From the NCBI GenBank assembly GCA_015179125.1, contig WHVA01000037.1, forward strand, positions 248,001 through 312,000: DNA of 64,000 nucleotides, in the 5' to 3' direction. The DNA is from Gautieria morchelliformis. Lineage: Eukaryota > Basidiomycota > Agaricomycetes > Gomphales > Gomphaceae. A program made the translations under genes and the position numbers. Under the pieces are notes generated by a model. The model saw only the letters and a list, made by a program, of their open reading frames with translations. It was not told the origin of the DNA and searched no databases. Below are positions 23,221 to 33,784 of the stretch, piece after piece. The stretch's first letter is position 1. The number at the start of each line of letters is the position of its first letter.

Positions 23221-23561
23221 TTGCTGTGGAGGTGGTGAGTCGCTACTTTGGTGAGTTGGTGAGTCACTACTTGGTGAGCTACTACTTTGGTGAGTCACTA
23301 TTTTGGTGAGTCACTACTTGAATATTATACAACCAATAGTGGAATAGCCGACTAGCTCTTGACATCTGTGTACTGTACAGTACCTAAGTTTCACTATCTG
23401 AGCTGGTATATCTAATACTACAGCCTCAGACTCAGTGATTTGCTGCAAGGTGGCGAGTTGCTACTTTGGTGAATTGCTACTTGAATACTGTATGACAAAT
23501 AGTGGAATAGCCAACTAGCTCTTACCATCCAAGTACTGTACAGTACCCAAGTTTCGATGTC
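23183..23561. repeat. Tandem duplication of a divergent promoter region
   Basis: Two diverged copies in direct order, about 23183-23397 and 23399-23561. Shared landmarks are TATATCTAATACTACAGCCTC, a run of TTTGGTGAGT-like units, and GTACTGTACAGTAC followed by AAGTTTC. The block separates the integrase gene (-) from the BTB gene (+). The first copy holds the start of the integrase gene, the second the start of the BTB gene. Confidence 0.8.
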
Positions 23562-24742
23562 TGATCCTAATGCCATTGTTGACACAATCCCTCTTTCTCC
23601 TCAACTTGCAAAAGAAGGCCCATTAGTAAGTGCAGAGAATCCAACTCATCAAATATGTCCTAATCTTCATTCTACCCCCCCTAGACCAAGCTTCCAGCAG
23701 TTAAGGGAGCACCAGTAAGTACTTATAAATCAGTTAAACCACGATTTGTCCCAATTAATCCAAAATATGTTTATTTATTATCTAGCCTGATCAAACTATT
23801 CGACGTGCGAAATATTACCTTAAGGACGGATCTGTTATTTTTTTAGTAAGTGTACCGCTCTGGTAAGTATAACCTGGTCTTCTAATGCATGCTTGGACCA
23901 TTATGTTGAAAATGTGCTGTACAAGTTGCACACCAGCCTACTTGAATCTGCATCCATAACCTTCCATGATATGTTTCAAATGCCATCCGACTCTATGGTT
24001 GAGGGGACAACAGACAATGATCCTATTCATCTCCTGGCCCCTGTTACTGTGAGAAAGATCGACAATCTCATGTCTTGGTTCTATGCCCAGTAATACCTGT
24101 TGCTTGTACTATGTGTGACTAGATTAACTAATGTGGTGCAGATACAGTCAAATTCCTACCTCTGACCTCACGACAGAAGCCCTCGAGGACATCCTGGAAT
24201 TCTCATCATACCTTATGATTGAAGCTGGGAGGTCCTTTGCCATTGCTGAACTTGAACATCGCTACTTGACGCCAACTGTCAAGCTGCTTATGGCCCAGCG
24301 CCATCAGATATCCAACTGGGTACCAGGAGCAGTCCAGGCCTTGGTGATGAGGCCTCATTCCTTTTTCACACTGGCAGAGTATGAGGCTCTTGGCATGCGA
24401 AACATTTACGAGAAAGTGCGAACCCAGATCCAACACCACCGCTTATGTGTTGCATTCCACTCTCCCAATATTATCCATGAGGAGATACTCTGTGTGCAGA
24501 AGGATGCATGTGGTGATGCATGGGAAGCTTCATGGTGGGGCGGATTTGCAAAACATTACTTACACCCTGGCATGCCAGCTACTCCTGAGGAGGCTCTCAC
24601 AGACCTGCTAAATGCAGCGATCCCAGGAGTCAACCACCAGTGCCACCTGAACACTGTTGAATATGTGGACTCAAAAGGAGTGTTTAAAAAGGAACATGAA
24701 TATATTGGATCAGCTATCAGAGAATTGACAATGTGGCAGTAG
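23557..24742 (+). CDS. BTB/POZ domain protein
   Basis: Start at 23557 (MSDPNAIVDTIPLSP). Short exons follow, with introns such as GTAAGT..CTAG. The BTB fold begins at YYLKDGSVIFL, then VENVLYKLHTSLLESASITFHDMF, then DPIHLLAPVTVRKIDNLMSW. After an intron near 24092-24142 a helical region follows (TTEALEDILEFSSYLM..RSFAIAELEH), ending at 24742 with a stop after MWQ. BTB proteins of this size in Agaricomycetes are of unknown function and probably act as protein-interaction modules. Oddity: the acceptor in front of VENVLYK reads ATTAT instead of an AG, so that intron may be mis-spliced or the true acceptor lies elsewhere. It shares its upstream region with the divergent integrase gene. Confidence 0.72.
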
Positions 24743-24897
24743 TGTTCTTGGTTTTCTACAGTCCTAGAGGTTTGAAATGTTATCTCAAAATGCATATTAC
24801 CATTTGCCAGTGTATGCTTATGGAAAGTGAGACTTGCAAGCTGTTCTCACTCCAACTGAGCCCTGAGCAATGTAAGTCAGTTCTAATACCTAAGTCA

Positions 24898-25575
24898 CAG
24901 AAACACCTTTAATGTCACATAGTTTATATTTATATAAGTAGTAATGGCATGTTGGCCACTACTGAACCACAGCTGACTAATGCAGGTCTTGGTTGACCTG
25001 CTGACCAAGAAAGCTTGTATGTTGGGCGCTACTGGACTGAGTCCAGCTGACTAATGTGGGTCTTGGTGAACCTGCTGACCAAGAAAGCTTGTACATTGCT
25101 ACTGGACTGAGTCCAGCTAACTAACATGGGTCTTGGCAAACCTGCTGACCAAGAAAGCTTGTATGCATAAACCAAGACTTTTTTTTTTTTCAAGATACTA
25201 TATGAACATTGATACATATGCATCCAAAGCCCTAGAGAAATATTAGTTCAGGCTTTCTTTATACAGAGATCAGCATGCAAGTCATAGGACAAAGCATACT
25301 GATCTGGGTGTGTCATAATCTGCAGATCAGATAGCAGCATGTCACCACCTATCAAAGCAAAACCATAATGAGCATATATGATGACAATCTGCATGTGCAA
25401 ATTATAAGTACCTTGGACATCTGATACAAATGCCTAGACCCCACTGCCCAGAAACACCTTTATTGTCACATAGTTTATGTTTAAGTAGTAATGCACGTTG
25501 GGGACTACTGAACCAAGTCCAGCTGACTAACCAGGTCTTGGTCGACCTGCTGACCAAGAAAGCTTGTACATTGGG
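24898..25575. repeat. Direct repeats around CTGCTGACCAAGAAAGCTTG
   Basis: The core CTGACCAAGAAAGCTTGTA occurs at 25001, 25075, 25145 and 25550. The first three form an imperfect 70-74 bp tandem array. The fourth belongs to a longer (about 120 bp) second copy at 25449-25570 of the segment 24898-25020. Confidence 0.8.
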
Positions 25576-26039
25576 TACTAAGCACTACACCAAACATAGC
25601 CAAATGTGAGGAACTTGCCTTCAAACATGAAGTGAAATGCAAACTGATATGCCACTGGTAGGGCAGCGACTCTGCATGCACTCGACCAGCAGCATTCAGT
25701 TTGCACCCCCTCACATCTAAAGGTAAGTCCTACTATCTTACCATCCATTTATGTGCAGCACCGCTTACCAGTAAACTCGCTTGGTAAGCAGGGATTCCAT
25801 GTACCTGCTTAGTAATAATATGCAAGACAGTTTCGTCTCTTTGCCTTTACTTCCCTTCAGTCTCTGTCCTATTTATCAGCTTAGAAAAACACCCTTGAAC
25901 CTGAACAACAGATAGCAAGGTAATTGTCAGTGACTGGGGCCTGATCTTGCATGGCATGACTGTGTAGATATGCTAGTAGATCAACAAAGTTGATATGTCA
26001 AATTGTCAAATTGTGGCAGAACCCTTCATTTGTTCTTGT

Positions 26040-26280
26040 GAGTGGTGCCGCGAGGTGGCAGCATCAAGCTGTGTTGTGGGTGTGTTTGAGGTGGTGCATG
26101 TGTGGTGGCAGGGTCGAGCAGCGTCGTGAGAGGGGGTATGCAGTGGCACATGGAGGTGGCAGCATAGAGCAGCATCGCATGAGGGGGCATGCGGTGGCAC
26201 ATGTGTGGTGGCACGTGGAGGTGGCAGCATGGGAGGTGGCAGGGTTGAGCGGTGTTGTGGGTGCGTGCAAGGGGTGTGTG
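26040..26280. repeat. Degenerate GTGG-rich minisatellite
   Basis: Repeated GGTGGCA and GCACATG blocks at irregular spacing, strongly G-rich on the plus strand. It yields spurious His/Thr-rich open frames on the complement. Confidence 0.6.
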
Positions 26281-27449
26281 GCTTATGATCCATGGGGATG
26301 TTAGGGAGGGCAGGCCCATCAATGATGAGGCTCTATCTCAGGAGTATTGGGTAATCCGTCTTTAGTAGGTTTGGAAGGCAGAGACTTTGTCCAGTTATGG
26401 GGAGCACCTGATGATCGAAGGTCATCCCCGCTTGTCAGTTGTTTGTCCTTCTCTTCCCTTTCTCTAGCCTTATGATTATCCTTTGCCCTTTCACAATCGT
26501 GCCCCTTGTCTTGCTCTTCCTTGCGGAACTTCTGGTCCGACTTCTTATGAATGAGACCAGCATCTTCAAGAGCGGTTGTCGCATGTTGCACGATGCAGAC
26601 ACTTGCTGAGCATGGTTTAGTGCTGTGGCCTATTTTGACTACTCAGAGAACCAACACTGGAGCATTGATGAAGCTCCATTTGTGAAGGGGTATGAGAGTA
26701 GTGGTGAGAGTAGTATATGAGAGGTCTTGAGGAGGTGTGATGGGCGGCTTTGAATCAGGGATAGTATTGGGGGTACGATTCCAACATCTGGAGTAGGACA
26801 TAATCCAGCTGATGATGAGTGTGCTGGGGACTCTTTCGGTGCTCCTGCATACAGACCAGATTCCGAAGATTCAGAGGATCCATGAAACGATCTGCTGATT
26901 ACTCTGCTTATGGAGTCGGAGTTGAACCAGTCACCTGGGTGTTTGACCTTGATGAGGACGTCTGCTTCCACCTCCGTCCCGCACCTCACCTCTGGGGCCT
27001 TGTTTCTGGAACCATGGACAGGCCCAACCTGAAGTGATATGTTGGTCCACATGCGCTACTGTTGTGTCCTCACGGATGGTGGAGAGAATAACTCCGCAGT
27101 GCTAATTGGCGCTCACCTGGTTGACTCGCGGGTCTGTTTCTGTTTTTGTTACAGGTTACTGTAATTGGAACCGTCCTACAATCATGCGTATTGTGCATTG
27201 CGCACTGCCAGTGGTGATGCATGGCCGAGAACTGGCATTCATGGTGCATCTGGAATTCTGGATCCTAGGGCGGGTGCACCGACGCAAAAAACAATCCCAA
27301 ATGGTGCAAGCCCTCCCCGGTGGACACACACCAGTGCTCCATGTGCACGGCCATCATCAGACCAAGACCGGGACCATGGGTGATGCATCATTGCATCGCG
27401 ACTCCAAGGCATGAGTCGAGTGCGGGGATGGAATACAGGCTACAGTGGC

Positions 27450-27674
27450 AGATGGTACATCGCATGAATCACGTATGGCACTCAACAACACACGAGAACC
27501 AAACATTTCGACATCAGATTATATTTCCTTTGAGATATAATCAAAAATCAACAAGCCAAGCTCGTTTATTTGCCAACTGAACAAATGTTGGCAGATATTC
27601 TCACTAAAGGACTTCCTAGTCCTAGAGTGAAGTCCTCAACGAGCAAATCAGAATATATTAAGCTTGAGGGGGTG
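27450..27674 (+). pseudogene. Ty1/copia polyprotein, RNase H C-terminal end (relic)
   Basis: The frame reads RTKHFDIRLYFL, an in-frame TGA (27531), then DIIKNQQAKLVYLPTEQM and LADILTKGLPSP. This TKHxDIR..LADxxTK order is the hallmark of the last part of copia RNase H. It runs into a purine tract (GCTTGAGGGGG) directly before an LTR. The rest of the polyprotein is not recognisable upstream, so this is a 5'-degraded element. Confidence 0.75.
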
Positions 27675-28074
27675 TGTTGGGTGCATTTATGCTCCTGCAC
27701 CAAAATCAAGCATAATATATTCAATTTACTGTATGGGGTTTCAATTTCTTCTCACGTTGTTCTTGTACCATGCATTCATTTCTCTGTTTATTTTCGAAAT
27801 TTTCCAGTCACTCTCTACCTCTCCATTCCACTTTGTTATTTCTACTTTCACAAGCGGCTGCACCCAGCGGAGTCTGAGATGACTTCGACGTGCGAGCTCT
27901 TGGGCGCTAAAGAGCCGGGTAGTAGTACATGCACAGTGAGACAGATTTCCCCCTCTCTCAGTGACAACTAAATTCACTGAGAGAGGCAAGTAAATTAGTC
28001 TAGTGTTCCTTCGATTTATTGACCTAGAAATCCTCTGTAGTGAATTAATTTCTAGTCTATTCTTTTGAGCAACA
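27675..28074 (+). mobile_element. Copia 3' LTR, 400 bp
   Basis: It starts TGTTGGGTGC right after the polypurine tract and ends GAGCAACA, with 5-bp terminal inverted repeats TGTTG/CAACA. The 5' LTR was not found in the window. Confidence 0.7.
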
Positions 28075-28637
28075 AGTCCATACCTACTGCCTATAATTCC
28101 TGTCCTCTACACCAGGTGCCAGCCACGTCACATGGCCGCACAAGGGTGAGCAACATGCAACAGCTTCATAACAAGACCAGAACCGAGTTGCTATCAGAGC
28201 CAAACGTGACTGTGAGAACCAGAGAACAAGCAAGACAGCACCTCAACAGATACAGATACAGGTATCTTGCGAAGGAGGACCCACTGACGACAGAGCAGCT
28301 GAGTTACGTGCTACTATCGCTGGCACACAACACCAGCGGAAAGACCCTGCAGGAAGGCACTAGGGCGGTGGCGGTACTGATGATGGAAGAGGCAGTGAGA
28401 GGGGTTGGGATGGCCGTGAAGCAACACATTGAGAGAAGCCTGGAGCCAGTTTTCAGCAAGATCGAAGTGGCTATCAAAAACACCAAAGCAACAGTAGAAG
28501 TGGCAAGGGAGACGACAGAAGGAGCAAGCAACTTGATGGAGGGAGCAGACAGGGGCAAACATTATACATGGCTGCACTCAAGGGTAATGTACCACTCTCA
28601 CACCCCAGCAACCTGGCAAAAGCAAAAGCGAGAGTGA
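28075..28637 (+). pseudogene. LINE-like ORF1 N-terminal fragment
   Basis: An open frame with LTTEQLSYVLLSLAHN, then TRAVAVLMMEEAV and helical repeats. This resembles the N-terminal region that precedes endonuclease and reverse transcriptase in basidiomycete non-LTR retrotransposon proteins. No endonuclease or RT follows, so it is a fragment. The identification is tentative. Confidence 0.4.
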
Positions 28638-29019
28638 GACAGATACTGATAGATACCAACCCTCAAGGGGAACAGGATACATGTCAAGATTGGATTTTAG
28701 GTGTTAACATCGTGTATTAGTAAACACAGCGAATGCCCGAATGACTTTTGCGAATAAGTATGCCGTTCGGCGAAGAGGATGAACCAATAAATGTTCACAG
28801 AATAAGAGGGCTACTCGAACGGAGCTCGCCTGATCTACAGTCGTAGCAAAGTAGCCCGTGACACATGATGATGTAACGTGCAAGGTGTCATGGAAAGGTT
28901 GTCTAAGTGGCGACAATCCTTTTGCCGGCGAAGGCACTCCTTCGGAGCCCTTCGCCGACAGCAGAGAAGTAGTTCGAAGGCTAAGGTAACAAAGGTGGAG
29001 TGTGAGAACTCACCAGTGA
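28638..29019. other. Spacer before the Helitron array
   Basis: No gene or repeat recognised. The Helitron-type AT-rich repeats begin abruptly at about 29020, suggesting a 5'-truncated first element. Confidence 0.4.
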
Positions 29020-29023
29020 TGTA

Positions 29024-29480
29024 TTTTTTCGCAAATTGCTATCAATACACCTAACTGGCTAACCTTAATAATAGCCAACTTAAATATCCTGTACATTTTT
29101 TTGATATTTTTTCGCAAATAGCTATCAATAAACCTAACTTGCTAACCTTAACAATAGCCAACTTACATATCCTGTACATTTTTTGATATTTTTTCGCAAA
29201 TAGACATCAATAAATCAAACTTGCTAACCTCAATAACAGCCACCTTAACTATCCTGTAATTTTTTTGACATTTTTTCGCAAATGGATATCAATAACTTAT
29301 ACTGACTTTGCTCAAGTTGATAACAACTTCTGTTTTAATGTAGTGTGTTTTTGTTATCTTTTTTTGAAAAATAAATATAGATATCAATGAATTATCCTGA
29401 CTTTGCTAAAATTAATAAGAACAGCTGCTTAAATGTGGTTTCTTTTCCTATTTTATATATATCACAAAATAGATACTGAT
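29024..29480. repeat. ~82-bp AT-rich tandem repeats
   Basis: TTTTTTCGCAAAT recurs at 29024, 29107, 29189 and 29271, each followed by ATCAATAAA-like and CTTGCTAACC-like blocks. Related arrays lie in the other non-autonomous elements (31130-31690, 34560-34880, 38230-38560, 38860-39260). Confidence 0.85.
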
Positions 29481-29489
29481 ACATGTCCC

Positions 29490-30310
29490 TGATATGTGTG
29501 AGGACATGCTACCTGTGGGGACACGTTACCTGTGAGGACACGCTACGTTTGGGGACACGCTACCTGTGAGGACACGCTACCTGTGAGGACACGTTACATG
29601 TGAGGACACATTACCTGTGGGGACACGCTACCTGTGAGGACACGTTACGTGTGGGGACATGCTACCTGTGAGGACACGCTACCTGTGAGGACACACTACC
29701 TGTGGGGACACACTACCTGTGAGGACACGTTAGGTTTGGGGACACGCTACCTGTGAGGACATGTTACGTGTGGGGACATGCTACCTGTGAGGACACGCTA
29801 CCTGTGAAGACACGCTACCTGTGAGGACACGCTAGCTGTGGGGACATGTTACCTGTGAGGACACACTACGTTTGGGGACACGCTACCTGTGAGGACACGC
29901 TACCTGTGAGGACACGTTACATGTGAGGACACATTACCTGTGGGGACACGCTACCTGTGAGGACACGTTACGTGTGGGGACATGCTACCTGTGAGGACAC
30001 GCTACCTGTGAGGACACGCTACCTGTGGGGACACACTACCTGTGAGGACACGTTAGGTTTGGGGACACGCTACCTGTGAGGACATGTTACGTGTGGGGAC
30101 ATGCTACCTGTGAGGACACGCTACCTGTGAAGACATGCTACCTGTGAGGACACGCTACCTGTGGGGACATGTTACCTGTGAGGACACACTACGTTTGGGG
30201 ACACGCTACCTGTGAGGACACACTACCTGTGAGGACACGCTACCTGTGAGGACACGCTACCTGTGAGGACACGCTACCTGTGAGGACATGTTACGTGTGA
30301 GGACATGCTA
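29490..30310. repeat. 17-bp minisatellite with 323-bp higher-order period
   Basis: About 48 copies of a unit like ACCTGTGAGGACACGCT. The variant GTTTGGGGACACGCT appears at 29547, 29870 and 30193, exactly 323 bp (19 units) apart, and the unit variants between these points agree in order with about three differences. So 29547-29869 and 29870-30192 are two copies of a higher-order repeat. Confidence 0.9.
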
Positions 30311-30443
30311 TCCAACTGCACTTTGGGTCTTCCCCCATTTCTGATTTTGGTATTGTTTCTGGTTCTGTGAGAGTGCCACCAGAGGATCAGCTGGCATATT
30401 GATCTAACCACATTGTCAACATTCAGGATCCCCAAGATCACTA

Positions 30444-30644
30444 TTGAATCTATTTCACAATGAACAAGCTTTGAAACCTGTTGATTATGACAATAGGCGC
30501 AATCTTATAATCTCTGATGATTCAGTCAAGACTATTACCACTTTCATGTCTAGAGTCACTGGGAGGCCCATCCCAGAGGTCGAGAGAGAGCTCTGCATGT
30601 TCGGCTGTTCCATGGGTGCATACATGATTCATGATACTATATGA
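30444..30644 (+). CDS. 66-codon open frame carried by two Helitrons (unknown)
   Basis: Starts MNLFHNEQALKPVDYDNRRN and ends CSMGAYMIHDTI. A second copy at 39717-39917 keeps the frame with few changes, and the differences include conservative ones (CSLGAY). No family is recognised. It may be part of a captured exon, because an open frame extends a few codons upstream without a start. It sits between the minisatellite and the Helitron 3' hairpin. Whether it is expressed is unknown. Confidence 0.3.
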   Translation: MNLFHNEQALKPVDYDNRRNLIISDDSVKTITTFMSRVTGRPIPEVERELCMFGCSMGAYMIHDTI

Positions 30645-30751
30645 TCAGGGATATATTTTGCATGATCCTATTTACCCCAATGCACTTGACCTTACTGATT
30701 CACTTGACCTTACTGATGCATTTGACCTTACCAAGGCGCTTGACCTGCACC

Positions 30752-30779
30752 CCCGCGCGAAGCGCGGGTACCCACCTAG
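30752..30779 (+). repeat. Helitron 3' terminus (hairpin + CTAG)
   Basis: A perfect 7-bp stem with GAA loop, then TACCCAC and CTAG. Rolling-circle transposons end in a hairpin followed by CTRR. The next base begins TCTAAGAG, the 5' end of the following element. Confidence 0.85.
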
Positions 30780-30903
30780 TCTAAGAGTTAAACGCGGGGG
30801 TGGGTGGTTGTGGGCCCGCTGACCAATGCTTGGTCATTAGTTTGTCAGCGGAGCACGCGAGCGGCGCAGCCGTGAGTTACAAATGCTGCGCAGCAGCATT
30901 CCA

Positions 30904-30967
30904 GGTCACGTGACTGGTTTGTGACCATACGCGAGTGGTCCGTGCATGACCCTTCGCTTGGTATAAA
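30904..30967 (+). promoter_or_regulatory. CACGTG palindrome plus TATAAA in Helitron 1 leader
   Basis: GGTCACGTGACT at 30904-30915 and TATAAA at 30962-30967. The same pair, 48-60 bp apart, occurs in the leaders of the elements starting at 33479 and 37388, which points to a promoter carried by the elements. Confidence 0.55.
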
Positions 30968-31739
30968 GAGAGCGATGCTGCAGAACCGCACTCCCCACTG
31001 GTGTCCTCCTGTGTTCTGGCTGTGGTGGGCTTACTACTGCTTTGGCTGGGGTCTTGGTGTCTTCCTGTGTGTCTCTGGGTGTCTCTGGGCTTCTTTGGCT
31101 GTGAATTGACACCAGCTTCTGCTTCAATGTCCTGTGTATTTTTTGATATTTTTTCGCAAATTGCTATCAATACACCTAACTTGCTAACCTTAATAATAGC
31201 CAACTTAAATATCCTGTACATTTTTTTGATATTTTTTCGCAAATAGCTATCAATAAACCTAACTTGCTAACCTTAACAATAGCCAACTTACATATCCTGT
31301 ACATTTTTTGATATTTTTTCGCAAATAACATCAATAAATCAAACTTGCTAACCTCAATAACAGCCACCTTAACTATCCTGTAATTTTTTTGACATTTTTT
31401 CGCAAATGGATATCAATAACTTATACTGACTTTGCTCAAGTTGATAACAACTTCTGTTTTAATGTAGTGTGTTTTTGTTATCTTTTTTTGAAAAATAAAT
31501 ATAGATATCAATGAATTATCCTGACTTTGCTAAAATTAATACCAGCTTCAGGTTAAATGTACTGTACATTTTTTGACATTTTTTCAAAAGGTAGATATCA
31601 ATAAATTATCCTGACTTTGCTAAAATTAATAAGAACAGCTGCTTAAATGTGGTTTCTTTTCCTATTTTATCTATGTCACAAAATAGATATTGATACATGT
31701 CCCTGAGTTTGCAAGTAGTAACAGCCTCTGCTTGCTTCA

Positions 31740-32580
31740 CTTTGAGGCCCTTGGGGATATGCTACACATACCATTGGGACATGCTACACACACTATGCAT
31801 GGGGACACGCATGTTATGCATGGAGACATGCATGTTATGCGTGGGGACATGCAAGCTATGCATGGAGACACGCATGTTATGCGTGGGGACACTCGCGCTA
31901 TGCTTGGGGATACGCACACTATGCGTGGAGACATGCATGTTATGTGTGGGGACACGCACCCTATGCTTGGGGACATGTACGCTATGCATGGGGACATGCA
32001 TGTTACATGTGGGGACACACTATTCTTGGGGACAGATGGGCTATGCATGGGGACACACACACTATGAGTGGGGACACACGATGCTTGGGGACAGACACAC
32101 TATGCTTGGGGGACACGATACAAACAAGAGACACGTTACACACACTATGTGTGGGGAAAACACTACAAACAGGGACATTCTACACATGCTATACTTGGGG
32201 GACATGTTATGCATGGGGGACACACTTTGCACACTATACTTGAGGGAGATGCTACACACACTACATGTAGGGACATGCTACACATGTGGACACGCTATGC
32301 ATGGGGGACACACATGCTATAATTTAGGGACACGCTATGTTTGGGGACATGCTACAAACCAGGGACATGATATGGATGTGGGACATGCCATGCACACTGT
32401 ACTTGGGGATATGCTACATGTGGAGACACACTATGCATGGAGGACATGCTAGGCACACTATACTTGGGGACATGTTATATGTGGGCCAGGGACACAATAA
32501 GCATGCTATATTTGAGGCTATGCATGGAGGACATGCTATGCATGCTATACTTGGGCACATGCAGACATGTGTAGAGACAT
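31740..32580. repeat. 21-bp minisatellite
   Basis: Unit like CATGTTATGCATGGAGACATG, regular from about 31790 to 32000 and more irregular afterwards. Because 21 is a multiple of three, it leaves long open frames on both strands (Met/His/Gly/Asp- or Cys/Met-rich). A related array lies at 34950-35750. Confidence 0.88.
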
Positions 32581-32713
32581 TACCTATCTTGATGTGTTAC
32601 TTATAGCTACTTTCAATTGCAATGAGATGTGTTTTACTTATCCCATGTTTGATTTACCCAATGCGTTTGACCTTGCTGATGCATTTGACCTTACCGAGGC
32701 GTTTGACCTACAC

Positions 32714-32742
32714 CCCCGTGTGAAGCATGGGTATCCACCTAG
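32714..32742 (+). repeat. Internal, decayed Helitron 3' end
   Basis: CCCGTGTGAAGCATGGG with mismatched stem, then TATCCAC and CTAG (32739-32742). The following base is A instead of T or an element start. The same internal end exists at 35883-35886 in the next element. Confidence 0.7.
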
Positions 32743-33302
32743 AGGTAAGGGTTCAAGAATTGAGTTAAGTTGGATATCAGAAATCAAGTTGGAAGGCAGA
32801 GGTCAGAGAGACAGAGGCCTTGCAAGCACTTGCTGTGGTAAGAACAGGAAACAGTGCAAAGGGAGTCACATATCAAAGTCAATTATCTGATTGCAGAACA
32901 GAGGCACACATGACTGGGTTTTATACAAAGAGCTGAGACAACATGTCAGAAGGTAGAGGTAAGCAATTCCGGTGCAAGCAAAGTAACTAGGATAAATGGT
33001 GTAAGTAACTAATACGGAACAAGAGGAACTACAAGGGGGTGCCAGGGAGAACTAAGAACAATCAATAGGCAAAAGAACAAGGGGAATGTGGGTCTAATTG
33101 ATAGTGGAACAAATGGATCTCCTGATGCTCTGGACTTGCTATGCTAAGGGTCAAGTAGGGAAGGCCAGTGAATAGAGTCAAAAGGGGAAGTATGTGAATA
33201 GTAAAGAACAAGGGGATCAAAAGGTCAAAGTGTGGACGTTGCGGAATAGAGCCAGAGGAGGCATGGAGGTACCAGAGTTGGTCGAGCAGCATGGTCATAA
33301 CA
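32743..33302 (+). mobile_element. Old LTR fragment (family A), 5'-truncated
   Basis: Homologous in order to the solo LTR at 36248-36987: TCAATTATCTGATTGCAG, GGGTTTTATACAAAGAGCTG, GTAACTAATACGGAACAA, and the end GTCATAACA at 33302. It starts directly after the internal CTAG. The sequence after it repeats the block that precedes the internal hairpin (ACATTACCTA..). Confidence 0.65.
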
Positions 33303-33450
33303 TTACCTACCTTCAATCAATAAGATGCGTTTTACTTATCTGAATGAAATTTTCTTATCCGAATGTGTTTGACTTATCCCAAGTTTGATTTACCCAAGGC
33401 GTTTGACCTTGCTGGTGCGTTTGACCTTACCGAGGCATTTGACTTGCACC

Positions 33451-33478
33451 CCCGCGCGGAGCGCGGGTATCCACCTAG
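33451..33478 (+). repeat. Helitron 3' terminus
   Basis: CCCGCGC-GGA-GCGCGGG (33451-33467), then TATCCAC and CTAG (33475-33478). The next element starts at 33479. Confidence 0.85.
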
Positions 33479-33649
33479 TTACACTATATGAAAGCGGCTC
33501 GGTGGGAGGTTGTGGGCGCGCTGACCAATGCTGACCAATGCTTGGTCATTAGTTTGTCAGCGGAGCGCGCGAGCGGCGCAGCCGCGAGCCCCTGGCCCTA
33601 TCACCAGTGCACGCCGGTCTGCCGGTTCCAGCTGCGCAGCAGTGTTCGT

Positions 33650-33725
33650 GGTCACGTGACCGGTTCACGCCGAATGCGTCCATATGTGAGGCTGGTCTGT
33701 GCACGACCCTTCGCGCGGTATAAAT
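33650..33725 (+). promoter_or_regulatory. CACGTG palindrome plus TATA box in Helitron 2 leader
   Basis: GGTCACGTGACC (33650-33661) and TATAAAT (33719-33725), 58 bp apart. This matches the arrangement in Helitrons 1 and 3. Confidence 0.55.
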
Positions 33726-33784
33726 ACCAGGAACACTGCGTTGTCCTTCACACCACTCGCTGGGGTCTCTGGCTTCTGGTATAC

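Larger units (their letters stand above)
24743..27440. other. Repeat-rich spacer, no gene recognised
   Basis: Contains direct repeats (24898-25575) and a GTGG-rich degenerate tandem region (26040-26280). Two unrelated minus-strand open frames (26591-26319 and 27052-26639) and a plus-strand one (27106-27414) have no motif I recognise; they may be decayed parts of the copia element whose 3' end follows. Confidence 0.4.
29020..30779 (+). mobile_element. Non-autonomous Helitron 0 (5'-truncated)
   Basis: Holds ~82-bp AT-rich repeats, a long 17-bp minisatellite, a 66-codon open frame and a perfect Helitron 3' end: hairpin CCCGCGC-GAA-GCGCGGG (30752-30768), then CTAG at 30776-30779. No 5' end is present. 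The same order of parts occurs in the element ending at 40052. Confidence 0.75.
30780..33478 (+). mobile_element. Non-autonomous Helitron 1, 2.7 kb
   Basis: The 5' end TCTAAGAGTTAAACGCG abuts the CTAG of the previous element. Then follow a GC-rich leader with CGAGCGGCGCAGCC, a CACGTG palindrome and TATA box, ~82-bp repeats (31130-31690), a 21-bp minisatellite (31740-32580), an internal decayed 3' end (CTAG at 32739-32742), an old LTR fragment, and the final 3' end with hairpin 33451-33467 and CTAG 33475-33478. No transposase gene. Confidence 0.78.

Noticed and set aside
2149-27533. Reassignment of TGA to Arg in this genome
   Set aside because: TGA ends the Helitron helicase frames at homologous places in all three copies, and nuclear basidiomycete genes use the standard code; C-to-T decay is simpler.
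29490-30310. Regular short repeats resembling a CRISPR array
   Set aside because: Units are contiguous 17-mers without spacers, in a eukaryotic transposon context.
31690-32452. Long Met/His/Gly or Cys-rich open frames in the minisatellites (also 34892-35754)
   Set aside because: They are produced by a 21-bp repeat unit, exist in several frames and both strands at once, and have no start context or domain.
30780-33478. Host gene capture as the source of the segment after the internal CTAG
   Set aside because: The segment matches the family A LTR, so it is a transposon fragment and not a host gene.
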